64,000 nt of DNA from Typha latifolia (taxonomy: Eukaryota > Streptophyta > Magnoliopsida > Poales > Typhaceae). Position numbers and translations under genes: made by a program. Shown here in pieces: positions 11,501-25,100 of this stretch (positions are counted from its first letter, which is position 1; the number at the start of each line of letters is the position of its first letter). The notes beneath the pieces are model-generated. The model worked only from the letters and a program-made list of their open reading frames with translations. It was not told the origin of the DNA and ran no database searches. The stretch is taken from contig CM034107.1 in the NCBI GenBank assembly GCA_019914945.1, positions 4,216,001 through 4,280,000 on the forward strand, given 5' to 3'.

Positions 11501-14500
11501 CTGAGGAGGCTCAGTTTGGTAAAAGACTCAAAAGGGGATTTTATTTCAGTTTTGAGTTAATCGTTCTGCTACCACAGTTGGGCTCTGTTTTCAATGATCT
11601 ATTACTTCCAAAATCTTATGAAGGAGTTAGTTAGCCTTGTCAATGTAACTCCTTATTGTTTCTTACCTCTGTATACTTTTGGTGCTATGGCGTTATATTC
11701 TTCAAGTTTTACAATCTTTTTTTTTCTTCAGTTCTCAATCAAACAAAGTACTCGCTTCAGCTTTTGCTATGCACTTCTTCTAGTTTCTTACCTAGGAAGT
11801 ATGGCAATTTGCTTATTCTGAGATAACACAGAGTAGCTCACTCTGGGTCAGGATGATTCCTGCTTAAGTTTGGATGCAGTGGGATGGGTATAAACCGCCA
11901 TGGCAACCACCATTGCATAAGCCATGAATACTTCAATATAATTTCATTTTATTACCAAGTTGATAGTCTGCCAGTTACTTTTGTTTTTCATCTTCCAGTA
12001 TTAGTTGTAAGGACAAAAGTAATCATGGTTTTTTTGTGGGGAAGAACTAACGTCAACTCTGTAGGTATGAGTAAGTTCATGTTATAGCCTATCATATTAG
12101 TTCTCCGATTGGTGTCCACCAGATACCGGGTTGATTATATTTCTTCTTTTTCTTTTCTAATCTGTTCATTTGGTTCTGGTATAGTTAAGTTAGAAAGATA
12201 CTCTGATTAGAAACATTGAAATGTTACCACAATCTCCTATTTTAACAATTGTAAATTAATGCTTGCAGGATTATGGCAAAACTCCACAAAATATGTTTAG
12301 GCCACTTTTATCAAGTGTCCCTGCAACAACTTTCTCCACTGCGAAAGCAAGCTATATGCGTCGTCCTATTTTCTCAAGGAACTCTTCACTCACAACTAGT
12401 AGTAATGCTAGCTCTGAGCATGGTACAACTGTTGCTCCTGATTTTAATGATAATGACCATGACCAAAATGATCTGATGACTGGTCTAAGAAATATGGAAG
12501 ATCCTGGCAACCAAGATGAGGTATTTCTCTTTGATAAGGTGGATGAGAAGGATGAAGTAAGTGGAACCTCCGCTGGTAAACTTGAATATAACTACGGCTT
12601 ATCTGATGGAGTTGTGTCCACAAAGATTGACACTGACCCAGCGACAGTTGTAGCTCCTGAATCTTCACACTTATTTGTGGGCGATGATTCTGAGGATAAT
12701 AACTGTAGGACAGAAGTAACTTGTTTGAAATGTGGAAAAGTCTTCCGTACCAAAGAGGCTGGTCAGAACACCGATATTTGTAAAGAATGTGCTAAGGGGC
12801 ATTATATTGCTAGAGAAGCATCACTGACTGATCCACCTATGACTCTGAAAGAAAAAACCCACTCAGAGCTTGCTTCTGCAGCTTATCAGCATAGTGAACT
12901 GCAGCTTGAGACACATGTAGGTGAATTATCTGAAAAGAATGAAATGCCCAATCAGATTATAAGGAACTTGGAAGAGGGTTCATATTGCAGTTCAGAATAT
13001 CAGTCTCTGGTGAACTCTGAACAGGGTCCATATTGTAGTTCAGAATATCATCCTCTTCAGGGAGTGATGGATGAGTTAAAGAGACGTCTTTCCAGCCAAA
13101 AGTTAGATGGCAAGCAAGAGGTAGATGCTCTCCAATCTGACAGTGACAATAAACAAGAAGAGCAAAGTTCTCATCAGAGCCTCCGGATTGACAGTCCTGA
13201 AGGCACAGGAATATCAGTAGTTCTACTGCAAAGGTCAAGCAGCAGTAAGTGGCCTGTTGTGCAAGGCAGGGCTTTATCTGCTGCTAGTATACTTTGCTCA
13301 GACCCTTCTTATGTCAGAGATAAAACTAGTTCCTTGAGATGCAGCATTGGAAAGGATAGTGCTTCAACATCTTCAATCGATCTGGGTCCATATAGACGGA
13401 TAGAAAGTCATCATCAACGGCAACAAAGCATCGAGAAAGGTGAGATGGATAGCTTGATAAACAATTATGGTGTGAAGATTGAAGATACTGCATTGTCAGT
13501 CTCCTGTATATTGGTTAAACCCACTGAGGATTTGTCATGTATCAAGATAGAGTCTGAAGGAAGTTTTGATAGTTCTCAAAATCTGGACTATGAGGCCTCA
13601 AGAGAAACAATAGTAGTAAATGAAGATAACAACAAGGCTATGGAAAGTACAGGAAATATTGCAGGACTGTCCTCATCTAGTGGGCAAGTTTTCCCTGACA
13701 GAGATGCGTCACTTCATGCTAATGTCTGCAGGGAATTGGATGCTGAAACTCCACAAGCTAATTGCTCCTTTGATAACCCACTGGCAGATTGTTCCAATGA
13801 AGCAGACCCTTCTTCATGTCTGAGTCCTGAAACTTTCCAAGACAAAGACTGCAACATTGCAGATTCAAATATCCCTGACTTCTCTCTAATTCAAGAAGAT
13901 TATTTATCTACATGTGGTGTCTGTGAAATGGAAAATTCTGATGTTTCCACAGATAGCTCTTCAGACATAATAATGGACCTACAAAATGATTGTGATAGCT
14001 TACAATGCTCACAAACTGAGTCTGCAGCTTCACAAAATGTGAGTTACTTGGGGGCAAGTAATGAAAACTCTATTTCCATTGAATCAACGAAGGATGGCTT
14101 GGCTTGTGTGATTGAATCTATTATTATGGATCATGCTTGCAGTAGCTATGGTATGTATCTCCTTCTTGATATTCTTAGCTTCTTAGTAATCTGCTAACAA
14201 CTTTTTAATTAATCTCTTTTTCCTTGTATTTTTTTTATGATTGGTTATCATACTGCAACTTTTGCACTTTATTACAAATTTACAGTATAATCTTGGATTA
14301 TCTTTCTATGTGAAGATTAAAACCCTGCAAGATCTGATTCTCTGCCAAATACCCAAGATTCTTTGAGATATCATTTGCTCATTGCACACATCTAGTATTA
14401 TTAACTATCTTGCAGTGTAGCTAATATTACCATTTCCCTTTTGCAGAATTCATGTGATGAAATCCATACTCTATAATTATTGTCTGATATTCTCTTACTT

Positions 14501-17500
14501 GGTCAAAATTCTTCCTTATTTCCTATAAATTTATTACTAGGTTATTTCACATTTTTCACCCAGTGGTCATAATTCCTTGACAAGTAAATTTCTTTCCTTG
14601 AACAGTTTTGATCTTGCTGGATAATTCAGAACAACATAGGTCTAGACCATAATGTATGCTTCATATAAAGTCTTTTCATCATGAGGACCATTGTATTTTC
14701 TAAAATTTAGTGATTCTGCCAATATTAATCGAGTATTTGCTTCTTGATATCTTTAAGTTTTTTTCTTCTGGAATTTGTCTGAATTAGAGGGTGTCTATAC
14801 CTGCTTCGAATGATACTTGTGATGAATCACCCTAATTGGCTTTGCTGGGTACTCGATATGAAGTAGGATCCGGATACTCATATATTATCTAAAAAGCATT
14901 CACAAGCTATGTTTGACATGGCCATTCATTATTTTTTTCTGAAAAAATTTATTAGTCATTTTAACAGGTTCAAAACAAGGTTAATATTGGGATCGGGACT
15001 CAGAATCGAAATTAATTGCCTGAAAAAATGACATGTATTGACTGTATCGGTGTTTCGGCCGCCAATATTAGATTTTAGTATCGGACTATTTTTTAATTAC
15101 ATAACATTCTAAAAAATATTATAAAATATAGAAAATTCTAAATTTAGAAATTAATAATAGATAAATATAAATATCTTTCATATAAAATCTAAAATTATAA
15201 AAAGTACTAATCTCTCCATCTTTTCTACTCACTCTCTCTTTCACACAAATAAAATAATTCTCTCTTTCACACTCCCTTTTGTCACGTCTCTCTTCCATCT
15301 CATTCTTTTTCCTCTCTTAATCACACACACTCTCTCTCTCCCTCTTGTCGCGTTTCTCTCCCATCTCTTTTTTTCCTCGTACTCACACCCTCTGTTCACT
15401 CTCTTGCCTTTCCTCTTCTCTCTATCTTCCTCCCTCTCTCTCAAAACAGTCCCTCTCTCTTCCTTCCCTTTTTTTGCTCACTTTTTTTGTAGCAAAAAGA
15501 TTGCTGCAGTTACAGACTCAGAGAAAGAGAGAGATGGGGGAGGGAGGAAGAGAACATAAGAAAGATAGGAGAGGCTAGAGAGAGAGAGAAAGGGAAGGGA
15601 GGAGTCGGATAAAAAAGAGAGAAAAAGGAAAAAAGCAAAAAATAGAAAGAAAAATATACTCGAGCTCGTCGAAGGTTGAGGGAGCTGGATCTTTGTTAGA
15701 AGAGCTCACCGCATGTCGACCGAGGATGGATCTGCGTCAGATGGCTTGAGAGAGAAAGAAAGAATGATAAAGAAATGAAAGAGAGAGAAGCTCTCTCTCT
15801 CTCTCATGCTACGTCTCGGGTTGGGATCGGGATCGACCAATATTGCGCTCCATGGTTTAAAAGGTTTAGAATCATTATGTGTTGATTAGAGTTTCTTTTA
15901 ACCTGTGAATATCAAATTCTATTTGGATTTTTTATTCATTAATTTGTTATCAACTTTCCAACGTTATGTTGCCCATGGATATGCATGCCAATACATTATA
16001 GTTGTTCTACCTTTGGCATCTTATCACAATGCGGCATACCTTAGAATAGGATTTGGAATGAGGATGGCCATGCCGATCCATGCCCTATGCCAACCTGCAT
16101 TTACTGTGTCAATAAAGAATCAGCAGCCAACATAGGTGCATGGTGAACCGACACTTGTGCCGATCGGCTGTCACCCGAAACCCAATAATCCATGAAAGGC
16201 TAGTCATTAAGGTCTCTCTTCGACATTTTACTAAAAAAGGTTGAAGCAAGAAGAAAAAAGAGGGGAAATAGAGAAGATTAGGGGCGAATTCAAGATTTCT
16301 TTTTCAAATGTCATCGAAAGAAAATTTTATTTATCTATTATTTTTTTTACACCTTAAAAGCTAGTTTGAGGTATATAAATGATAAATCTGGTACTTGCAC
16401 GTGATGGTGTGCCAGCTGGGTATTGGCACAACAAGTGTCTTCTGTTCTTGTACTTCAATCTTTGATTTGGAATGCCCTTTAGATTTATATCTGATGGTAT
16501 TTTTCTTTTTCTTTTTGATTGAAGCATTGTACATTAGAGTACATGGTCTATGGTATCATTGCTTATTTTTCCATTCACACGCACTTGTTGTTCAGCCTGT
16601 ACAGTGGCAATTGAAGTTTACCCGAAATTTATTATCAAAATTGTATGGGATGCATATTATAGGGCAGATCCACAAGTTAAACCCTTCAATGAAAACCAAT
16701 TATTGACATTTGAATTTCTCTATCTTGAAGTTAACTAGAGGTGAATCTTTTTCCTTAATTTGAGCTTTATTCACCCTAAAAATTCATAGGAATTCATATG
16801 GTATTGCTCATTAAAATACACATGAACTCTCTTTCATTGATTGTTTCATTTATTTAAGCCTTATTGTGTTTCTGAAACTACTAATAAGGAATTACGGAAA
16901 TTCATTTTACCCAACTGTACCCCAAATATTAGTTTATGTTCGTTAATGTTTGTCCATATGTATCTTATAGTGCAAATTTATTGGTTTCTACCCTTTCCAG
17001 CCAATAAGATGAAGTCTGAGATTTGTTGGGAATGTAAGTTTTACGTGGATCAATTTTCACGTTAAACATCTTTTCATCCAGAAACTAAGTAACCTTCTAG
17101 TCCTCCCCTGCACTTGGTTCTGGTAGTCTATGAGCCTGGAAATGTTTCCAAGGATGATAAGCTCTCCGATAATGATCCAACAAGAAGAAATAGCCCCGCA
17201 GATAATCTCATTTTGTTGTAAACTTTGTACTTTAAAATGGAAAATACTCTTTGTTATCACCTTTCAATTAGATAAATAATCTCATGTTTTTGATGCATGA
17301 ATACAAAAAATCATCTTGTCGTTTTTATTTGGACTATGTCTGATTCACTTCCAGAGATGTCAGTCAATGCAGCAGTTGCAAGTAATACATTTAATCAGAG
17401 TTCACAGTTATTTCTTGATGTATAGTCTCTACCAGATAGTAAGAAATTTCGAAGTTGCAAATCATCTGTAACATGCTTGAATATCCATATTTTAACGGAT

Positions 17501-18031
17501 TGTTTAACTGCTTCTTTAGTGTTGTTTGAATCTAAGTTGTGACAACTCCTTTATCTGACAGAAGAATCGACTTCACTCAAAGTGGATGAACAAAGAGGCC
17601 ATACAGAAGACTCAACTGTGGTTACAATTCAGAACTCAAGAAGCAATATGTCAAGAAGTTTAACATTGGAAGAAGCAACCGATACAATACTCTTCTGTAG
17701 CTCTATTGTTCATGATCTAGTCTTTAAAGCTGCGACTATAGGGATGCAAAAGGAGTTGATGCTCACTGATGTTCCTCTCCCAGTAGTTACAGTGGCAGGA
17801 GCATCTGTTTCTGCAGCGAAGGGATCACAAATGTTGCACATCAAACGCACTCCAAAATCCAAGAAGGCTAAATGGAAAAAGTCAGAAGATAATGTCGTTG
17901 TCTCATCCATGGGTTTGGAAAACAATGTAAAACCCCAAGAAGCAACCCAACTAGATTCTGAGATCCCAAACAAAGTTGATACTCCAAAACCACCGAAGTT
18001 GGAGTCAAAGTGCAACTGTACTATAATGTAG
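8582..18031 (+). CDS. Large serine/proline-rich plant protein with [14 protein letters not shown] motif (At1g27850-like)
   Basis: Spliced exons are 8582-8780, 8905-9010, 9249-9372, 9491-10234, 12269-14150, 17355-17381 and 17562-18031; phases close and give 1,183 residues. Residues 99-112 read [14 protein letters not shown], the hallmark of a plant family described only as serine/proline-rich, mucin-like or flocculin-like. Residues ~125-390 are a basic, Ser/Pro/Arg-rich low-complexity tract. Residues 543-565 hold C-x2-C ... C-x2-C (C543, C546, C562, C565), a zinc-ribbon-like knuckle. Near the C-terminus (~1063-1095) an [18 protein letters not shown] segment is predicted helical, and the protein ends in CNCTIM. 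There is no signal peptide or membrane segment. Relatives are linked to microtubule or cell-wall phenotypes only loosely, so I give no function. Exon 6 is a 27-base microexon. The two largest introns (10,235-12,268 and 14,151-17,354) carry AT-rich DNA and, in the second, a transposon-like insertion. Confidence 0.85.
10235..12268. other. Intron 4 of the serine/proline-rich protein gene
   Basis: A 2.0-kb AT-rich intron bounded by ACTACG|GTACGA and TTGCAG|GATTAT. No coding exon, RNA gene or defined element was recognised inside it. Open frames at 11594-11821 and 11884-12087 have no family resemblance. Confidence 0.6.
14980..15860. mobile_element. Transposon-like insertion with a pyrimidine-rich half followed by a purine-rich half
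   Basis: Within intron 5 of the serine/proline-rich gene. The left border holds AATATTGGGATCGGGA, and the right border, reverse complemented, holds AATATTGGTCGATCCCGA, giving short imperfect terminal inverted repeats. Between them lies AT-rich sequence with TATCGGTGTTTCGGCCG words, then about 300 bases almost purely C/T on the plus strand (15,190-15,480), then about 300 bases dominated by A/G (15,510-15,810). The two halves could pair loosely into a long hairpin. No transposase frame is present. The open frames at 15241-15578 are products of this biased composition. Confidence 0.5.
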
Positions 18032-19187
18032 GAGTTTCATTTTTTATTTACAGCACGACTGTGACATCAGTTGTAGAGATATGTAATTTTTTTTTTCTGC
18101 GGGCGGTATTAGTACTGTGCTCCTTTTCGATTTATTTGTATGGAAACTGGTGATATAGTTATGTAATTACCACATTTTGGTTTTAGGTTTCCTTAGAAAC
18201 AGATTTTGTAGGTATTCTATGTTTTTATCTTTGAAGTCTTGTATTTAGCATCAGAACATCGCAGGTATGACTCTGTAATTTGTGTACCACTTTGGCATAT
18301 TTACATTCTTATCAAGATGGATGATTCTTATCATCAAACACTTCTTCCCTATGATGAATATGATGATCATGTGACATGCCAAGGTGCATTCTCATTTTCA
18401 GTAGTTCTACACTATTTCCAGGTGCTAGTGTCCTCTTCAGTTCGCTTCATCTTTGAGTTAATATTATTCGCATGTAGATGGAGATGGCTTTTTGGTACTT
18501 ATTTTCATCATACTGATGTAATAGACACATTAATTCCGAAGCAGACATCAATGTAGGTTACTAAGTATGACACAGAAGAAAGGTTGTCACGACGATCCTC
18601 TGTACATTTCAATCTTGAAAGAGGTCTTATTTTCTACTTTTCCACACTTTTTGCAACAACAAGATCGAAGAAAGTTAAGGATGTGCATAAATTAAAAAAA
18701 AAAATTGGATGACAAACTTCTAAAAATATTAGTTGTCAATGTAAATAAATCAATAAAGAGAGAGTGATCAAGGTGCATATATCTTTACTACGGCAATAAT
18801 CTTTTGGAGGGCTGAGGGAAGTAAAAGAAGTGTAATCTTAACTGCAAGAAAGAATGAACAGATTTATTTTCCCATTCGTCGTGGTTTAGAACACTGTCAT
18901 AATCAATTGCTTATTTTATACAAGTACAAGAGAAAAGAACGTACGTAATTGATGACCTACATGAGCTTAGCTTTTCTAGTTGTCAATACAACACAAGAAT
19001 ACACTATTTTCTCGCATCCATGCTGTACAATGGAGAAGAGAAACCAACAGAATCAGGTACTTTGCTACCATTTGAAAGTACTAGCTGCAGACAGGAACTT
19101 GTTTCCGATGGCAAGACTAGGAAATAGCAGGTAGAGAAGTTGCTCAGATTCCATCTTGCCCATGAGCAAATATGACATGCATATGTC
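18032..19187. other. Convergent 3' region between the serine/proline-rich gene and the oxidoreductase gene
   Basis: About 1.15 kb holding the 3' ends of both convergent transcripts. It is AT-rich. The plus-strand frame at 18239-18556 has no recognisable motif and most likely lies in 3' UTR. Polyadenylation sites were not determined. Confidence 0.5.
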
Positions 19188-22100
19188 TCAAATTTTTTTC
19201 ACACCCAATATTAGAGAGAAGACTCTTCTAGCTTCGGCAGCAGCATCCTTCACAGTATTGGATTCTGCTCTCCATGCTATGTGCTCATCAGGTCTAACCA
19301 GAAGGATGCCCCTGCTTGTCATATGACACATCTCCCACCATGAGTTCATTGGTGGACTCCTAACTTCCTCGACGTCTATAAAGTTTGTCCACGAAGCTAA
19401 CTCGATTCCACTGGAAGTTGTCTCCTTATTGAATGTACCATGAGGCCATATAATACATACTTTAAGGGATGTTTTAAATATTTCTGCCATCTTAAGCATA
19501 GCACATGCAATGTCGTAAGACTCTTTCAGTGGTGCTATAATGAGAAGGAATTCGAGCTTATCTCCAGGTACCAGATCCAAAGTAGAGAAGGTATCCTGCT
19601 TAAAGTCAGTTCAAACTTCAAACCTCCAGTTACCAGAGAGAAAATAAACAAAAAATAAAAAGGTTTTGTGACATGCAAACAAGGTTGCAGAAATGGGCAA
19701 ACCTCAATAGATGATGCTCCCAGTGCTCTCACTTGCATATGGGGTAGCCGTGATCCTGGTTTAGCAGAGGGTACATACTCCTTTGAAGCCCTTCTATAGC
19801 TGTCAGTTGCTTCTGTTTCTCGAATGTCATTGCCAAAGTCAGCAACTAGAGCCCCTTCTTGATAGCTGACAAGTACTGAAGTTAGCTTAACAGAATAAAC
19901 GCTGCATAAATTGAAGAAACTAGCATCAACAATGTGATTAGACTACAGTAGTGGTTTAAACCATCATCATCCTATTTAACATATTTCCACAATTGCCATC
20001 CAAGAACAAATCCATCAAGGATAATTAGTACGAACAATGGACAGCCTTAAAATTTGAAAGCAATCTCCAATTAATTGATGCTATATATAGATAAGCTAAC
20101 CAGAAACCAAGATCCTCAGCAGGAAACTGAAGCTGAAGGCTCTTCCCCTCATCAAAAATACTTTTGAGTCTTGCTAGCCTCAAAGATCCTAGCGGGTTCT
20201 TCTCATTCAAAACATAATCTGAGAGTTGGGCCCGACCAACAGACAAGATGCCTTCCAACACAACCTTCTGCAGGCTTCTTGGCATAATGGATCCCAAGCT
20301 GCCATTTATTACTTGATGCACTGCCATAGTAGGTGCAAAATGAAGACATAATGTTACAAGTAATAGTCAAAGAGGTGATTGCTATTTGTGTGGGCATGCT
20401 ATTTACCAGAGTTTGCAACAGTAGGGTCAAGGCCAAGAGCAGCAGGAACAGACATTGCTGCTTTAAAGTTTTCCACACTTAATGCTGTATTAGAGAATGC
20501 AATCTGAGATCAACAAAAGTACATGTCATGTTTCTTTGTCTCAGAATACAAAAGGGATGACTAGAGGAAGCAACAGAAAGCATGTGAAAGGAGTCATACA
20601 GGCCGACGCTCCAAATCATAAGTTTGAATTATAGATGGTGAAGCAATATCATTCAGTAAAAAGCATATCTTCCAGGCCAAATTATGTGCATCCTGAATGC
20701 CAGTATTCATTCCTGTGAAAAATGCTCATGAATAACCATAGCAATTAGATATAAGAAGGAAGGACTTCACCTTCAGGTTTCAGTTCAAAAAGGAACATGC
20801 AAAAAACTATCTAAACCAACCTTTGACAGTAGAAATCAAAAGAAATAAAAATCTTAATTAAGTCAATGCAGTTATATATCTGCACATGCAGCTTTCTAAA
20901 TTTCAACAATGAAGTCCAGATAGACCATCTATCTCTGGGTTCAACTCTAGTACAAAGCATAAAAACCAAATGACTAATAATGAGAAACTACCCATAATCA
21001 ACTCACGTAGGCCAAGACTATACAGAAAGTTGGGTTCGACTCTTTATGTGCTGTTCCCAGTTTCCGGGACTTCCAAGAAATGATCTTTTTAGAGCAAATA
21101 GATAATATGATAAGTGCTAAGACCAAAAAATTTACTAACCCCAGAACCCTACTTCCTTTTGTTCCATTTCACCCAAAAAGACATGACAACAAAGAGGTAA
21201 TACAGTATTAGAACCACCTCAAGGTCAAAAAACTGAGGTGAAGATGCTGGTCTACTAGCACCCTAGATCTTTCAATCTTTTCCCTGACTCCCTGATCCAG
21301 GTCCTCTAGTACTACCTACTTTGGATCACACCTTGTAATATAACCCACTATGTTCAAGGTGCTTCTTCAACCACCATAGTTGCATAATCTGACATCTTTG
21401 TGCACTTTTGTAAACCTTAATGACTTCCCTGCCACGACTTTTTCTGAAGGGAACCTATGTCTTCTCTCTAGCCTTTCTACGACAAATGCATCAATAAAGA
21501 AAGAAAGGGCGACCACCAAACTCGTGTATTCCTACTCTCATGGTCATATATTGCACCAAAAGAATGAACCTTTCTACCCTTTCTTCTCCTTATAAAAATC
21601 TATATCCATATTAGAATAATTATTTTTTTGCGGACTGCATAGGCTTTGGTGGTGGGTAAAACGCCGTCTATACATATTATGTCACCTTCATATGTAGTTG
21701 GACCAAATATAGAACCATATGTGGACTGGATATACATATGCACCTGTATATGAACAGCCAATGCGTCACAAATGCATGTGCTCTCATATGCATATGATAG
21801 CTATAAGTTGTATAATTTTATATATCCATATTTATTAAGTTTTTTGTTGATTACTGTTGGTACTCTTGAACTAATCATGTATTTACTGACTGGCTTACTA
21901 AAGTAATTATATGATTATCATATTATCATCTTTCGTGGATAAGATTCGGTGGAGATAACTCTCCATATTATATATAGCTATTTTTTAACTATTTATTAGT
22001 TACTGACATAAAATCTTATGTACTTAGCCTAAACACTGTACAAATAATATTTTTAAAAAAATTTTGCTAGACCACATAGGCGCCTGCCTGCTGACATGCC

Positions 22101-25100
22101 CCATATGCACTTTGCAGTTGCTTAAAAATTTCCATTCGCTCTCCACAACATTGGGTTAATTATTTGATGTGGTTAAAAGGTCTAGTCCACCAGACTACCA
22201 CATTTCTGAATGACCACCTCGTGATCTTACCCACTAGTGATTTTGTGTAGGTCTTCAAACATCATATTGAAAGAAACCAGATGCAGAAAGGAAAGGATTG
22301 GTCAAAAAGCCACGTACCAAAACCACCAGCAGGAGGAAAGCGATGAGCAGCATCACCAACAAGTATAACACGGTTATTGAATGAAACATACTTCTCAGCA
22401 ACTTCTGCATGCATTACCCATGGCTTTATGTCCACAATTTGAACGTCCGTAAGATCCCAACCGGCCAACTTGAAAATAATGTGTTCACATACCTACAATA
22501 AGTTCGATATCTTTAATAGAACCTGCTAAGATTTTACTGATATAAGAAACATCAAATTGTTGTTGCGACTTCGAGGACATTTGCACGTAAATTTGAAATA
22601 AATTTGAAAGATGTTGCAGCAAAGTCTAAATACCAAATATTCTTTCATCAAAGAGAAGCAATGCATTACTGATAGTCACTAAAAGCATGCCAGGCTGACA
22701 AAAGCGCAAAGTACAAAAATAAAATACCAAAGTTTCAATTTGCATAGTCTAGGAAATCCATAAAGAAAGATTATTATTTTCTCAGGAATACTGTTTGAAA
22801 GAGTATTCAATCACATAGCACACACAGGCTAAAGCACAAGAATGCACATATCTGGAGAACTGTCTGCAGAATTATGAAATTAGGTTAACAAATGGTCAAC
22901 ACAAGACCCTATTAGCCAGTAGAGACATCATCTGATTGAAGAAAATCTATTGTGGGTGTCGGGTATCAGAAGATATGAAACGGACATAATAATTATTACA
23001 AAAGAGTTCAATCCTGAGTTACCTTGGACGTGAAATCCTCAAAGTTCTGCTGAGGCGGATAATATGGAATCTAAAAAGGAAAAAGAAGAAAAGGTAAGCC
23101 AGTGTTTTGATCATAGAACATATGAAATTTTAACTTGGAAACTAAAATTAAATGATGCATTAAATCACTGACACATTTTCCTTAGTTACAACATCATCAA
23201 ATCAAACTGACTATCTATGATTTGCTTAATTGTACTACCTGCAGCACAAATTCCCCTTGATTAAGGTCATGTGCAACAAGGACACCTATAGCCTCTGGAT
23301 TGAAAATAAAGAAGAGCATTCCAGGTCTTTGATCTAATAAGTATTGTGCAAGATCTCTGCTGAAGAAATGCACACTGATAAGTTTCTGCAGGTCACTTTC
23401 TCCTTTCATAGATATCCCAACCAGTTTCCGTACAGTACTCTTTGCACCATCTGAGCCAACAAGAATGCTGCAATGGTATTTCCTCTCTTCCATTTTCCCT
23501 TGATTGGAAAAGGAAGCTCCCACCATCACACCTTCATCAGTTGACTGGATGGAAGTACATTCATGGCCCATTAGGATTTTCTTTCCCAATGGCTCACCTT
23601 GGGTCAAGCCTTCAATCCCATCAGGAGAATATACATGAACGCCAATATTTTCCAGCTTCTCAAGTAGCAAGTTGACCAACTTATACTGTGAGAAGTGAGC
23701 AACAGATACAGGGCTTATGATCTTGTCAAAATCTGTACTCGCAATGTTTAAAGGTCTTATGATTGGAAAATATCAGTTGGCAAGCAGCTAGAAAAGATGG
23801 ACATTTGTGTAAAGAGGAAGAATATTGCATACAAAGAACAAACCTTGGGATTGCATGTGATCTACTGAACCAAGAATGGAACCTGATAGGGAAGTGCAAT
23901 ATATGAACTTCCTCCAAAAGTCCATAGGGGGTTGCAAACTCTCAATGTTCTGCGCTAAACCATCCAATTTGCGGAATAGCTGCTAAAGATTCTCTAATCA
24001 AAACAAAGTCTCAAAACTTAAATCTTAAACTAATTCTTTTTGGAAGTTTTGTTGCTAATATTTGAGTCAATAGTAAAAGTCGAGGGATAAAGAAAGTAAA
24101 TAACCTCCATCGTTCGATTGTTAATGAAGTGAGCTTGCGGATGCTGAGAAAAGGTCGTGCTCTTTTCTAGAACTGCACAAGTGATCCCTGCAAGATTACG
24201 GGACAGAAATTTCTTTAAACTTTTTCCATATACCATGGACCAACAGTAAAAGCTAACCTAGATCCTCCTAGACCAAACCACTTTCAAAATCAATAACGTT
24301 GTCTCAAAATTATAAATCCACATGATTCATTAAAGAGATTTTTACAAATCACACCCTATATTTTACCTATATTGTGATTCACATCCCGTCTTTGAGGATT
24401 TTGTAATACGACCCCTCATTTTTTCTTATAATTTTTATTTAACACTCTGAGTTAATTTAGACAGTACTATAAAAGGAATATTTCGTTATAATATATAAAA
24501 TAGTTTATAAATACCTAAATTATCCATGTCTTCTTTATCTTATTTTTCTCTTCCCAAAAAAGAAGAAGAAGAAGAAGAAGAAGAAGAAGAAGAAGAAGAA
24601 GAAGAAGAAGAAGAAGAAAATGAGGAGGTGGAGAGGGAGAGGAGAAAATGAGAAAAGGTGATGGCGGCGACGATGATGGAGGAGATAAGTGGAGAAGCTA
24701 GTGGAGAGATATAAAAAATGAGAGGGAATGATAGGGGTATTTTGGTAATTTGATCAATATTAGTTAGTCAAAATAATGTCAGAGTGTTAAATAAAAATTA
24801 TAGGTAAAAAATGAGGGGGCGGGTTATAAAATTCTCAAAAACGGGATACGAATCACAAAATAGGTAAAATGTAGGATGTGATTTGTATAAACCCCTTCGT
24901 TAAATTACAATGAAATTATGAAAAGTAGACATCATATATTCAACTGAAGTGTATCACACTATAGAACTTGAAAATCCAAACTGTCTGCTCTTGAACTTCC
25001 TAAGTACTAGTGTCACTCAATTGCTCTATGTACAGTCAGCACAATGGAACTTTAAAAAAAGAAATGAATAATCATAGGCCTAGTAGTTACACTTGCTTGT

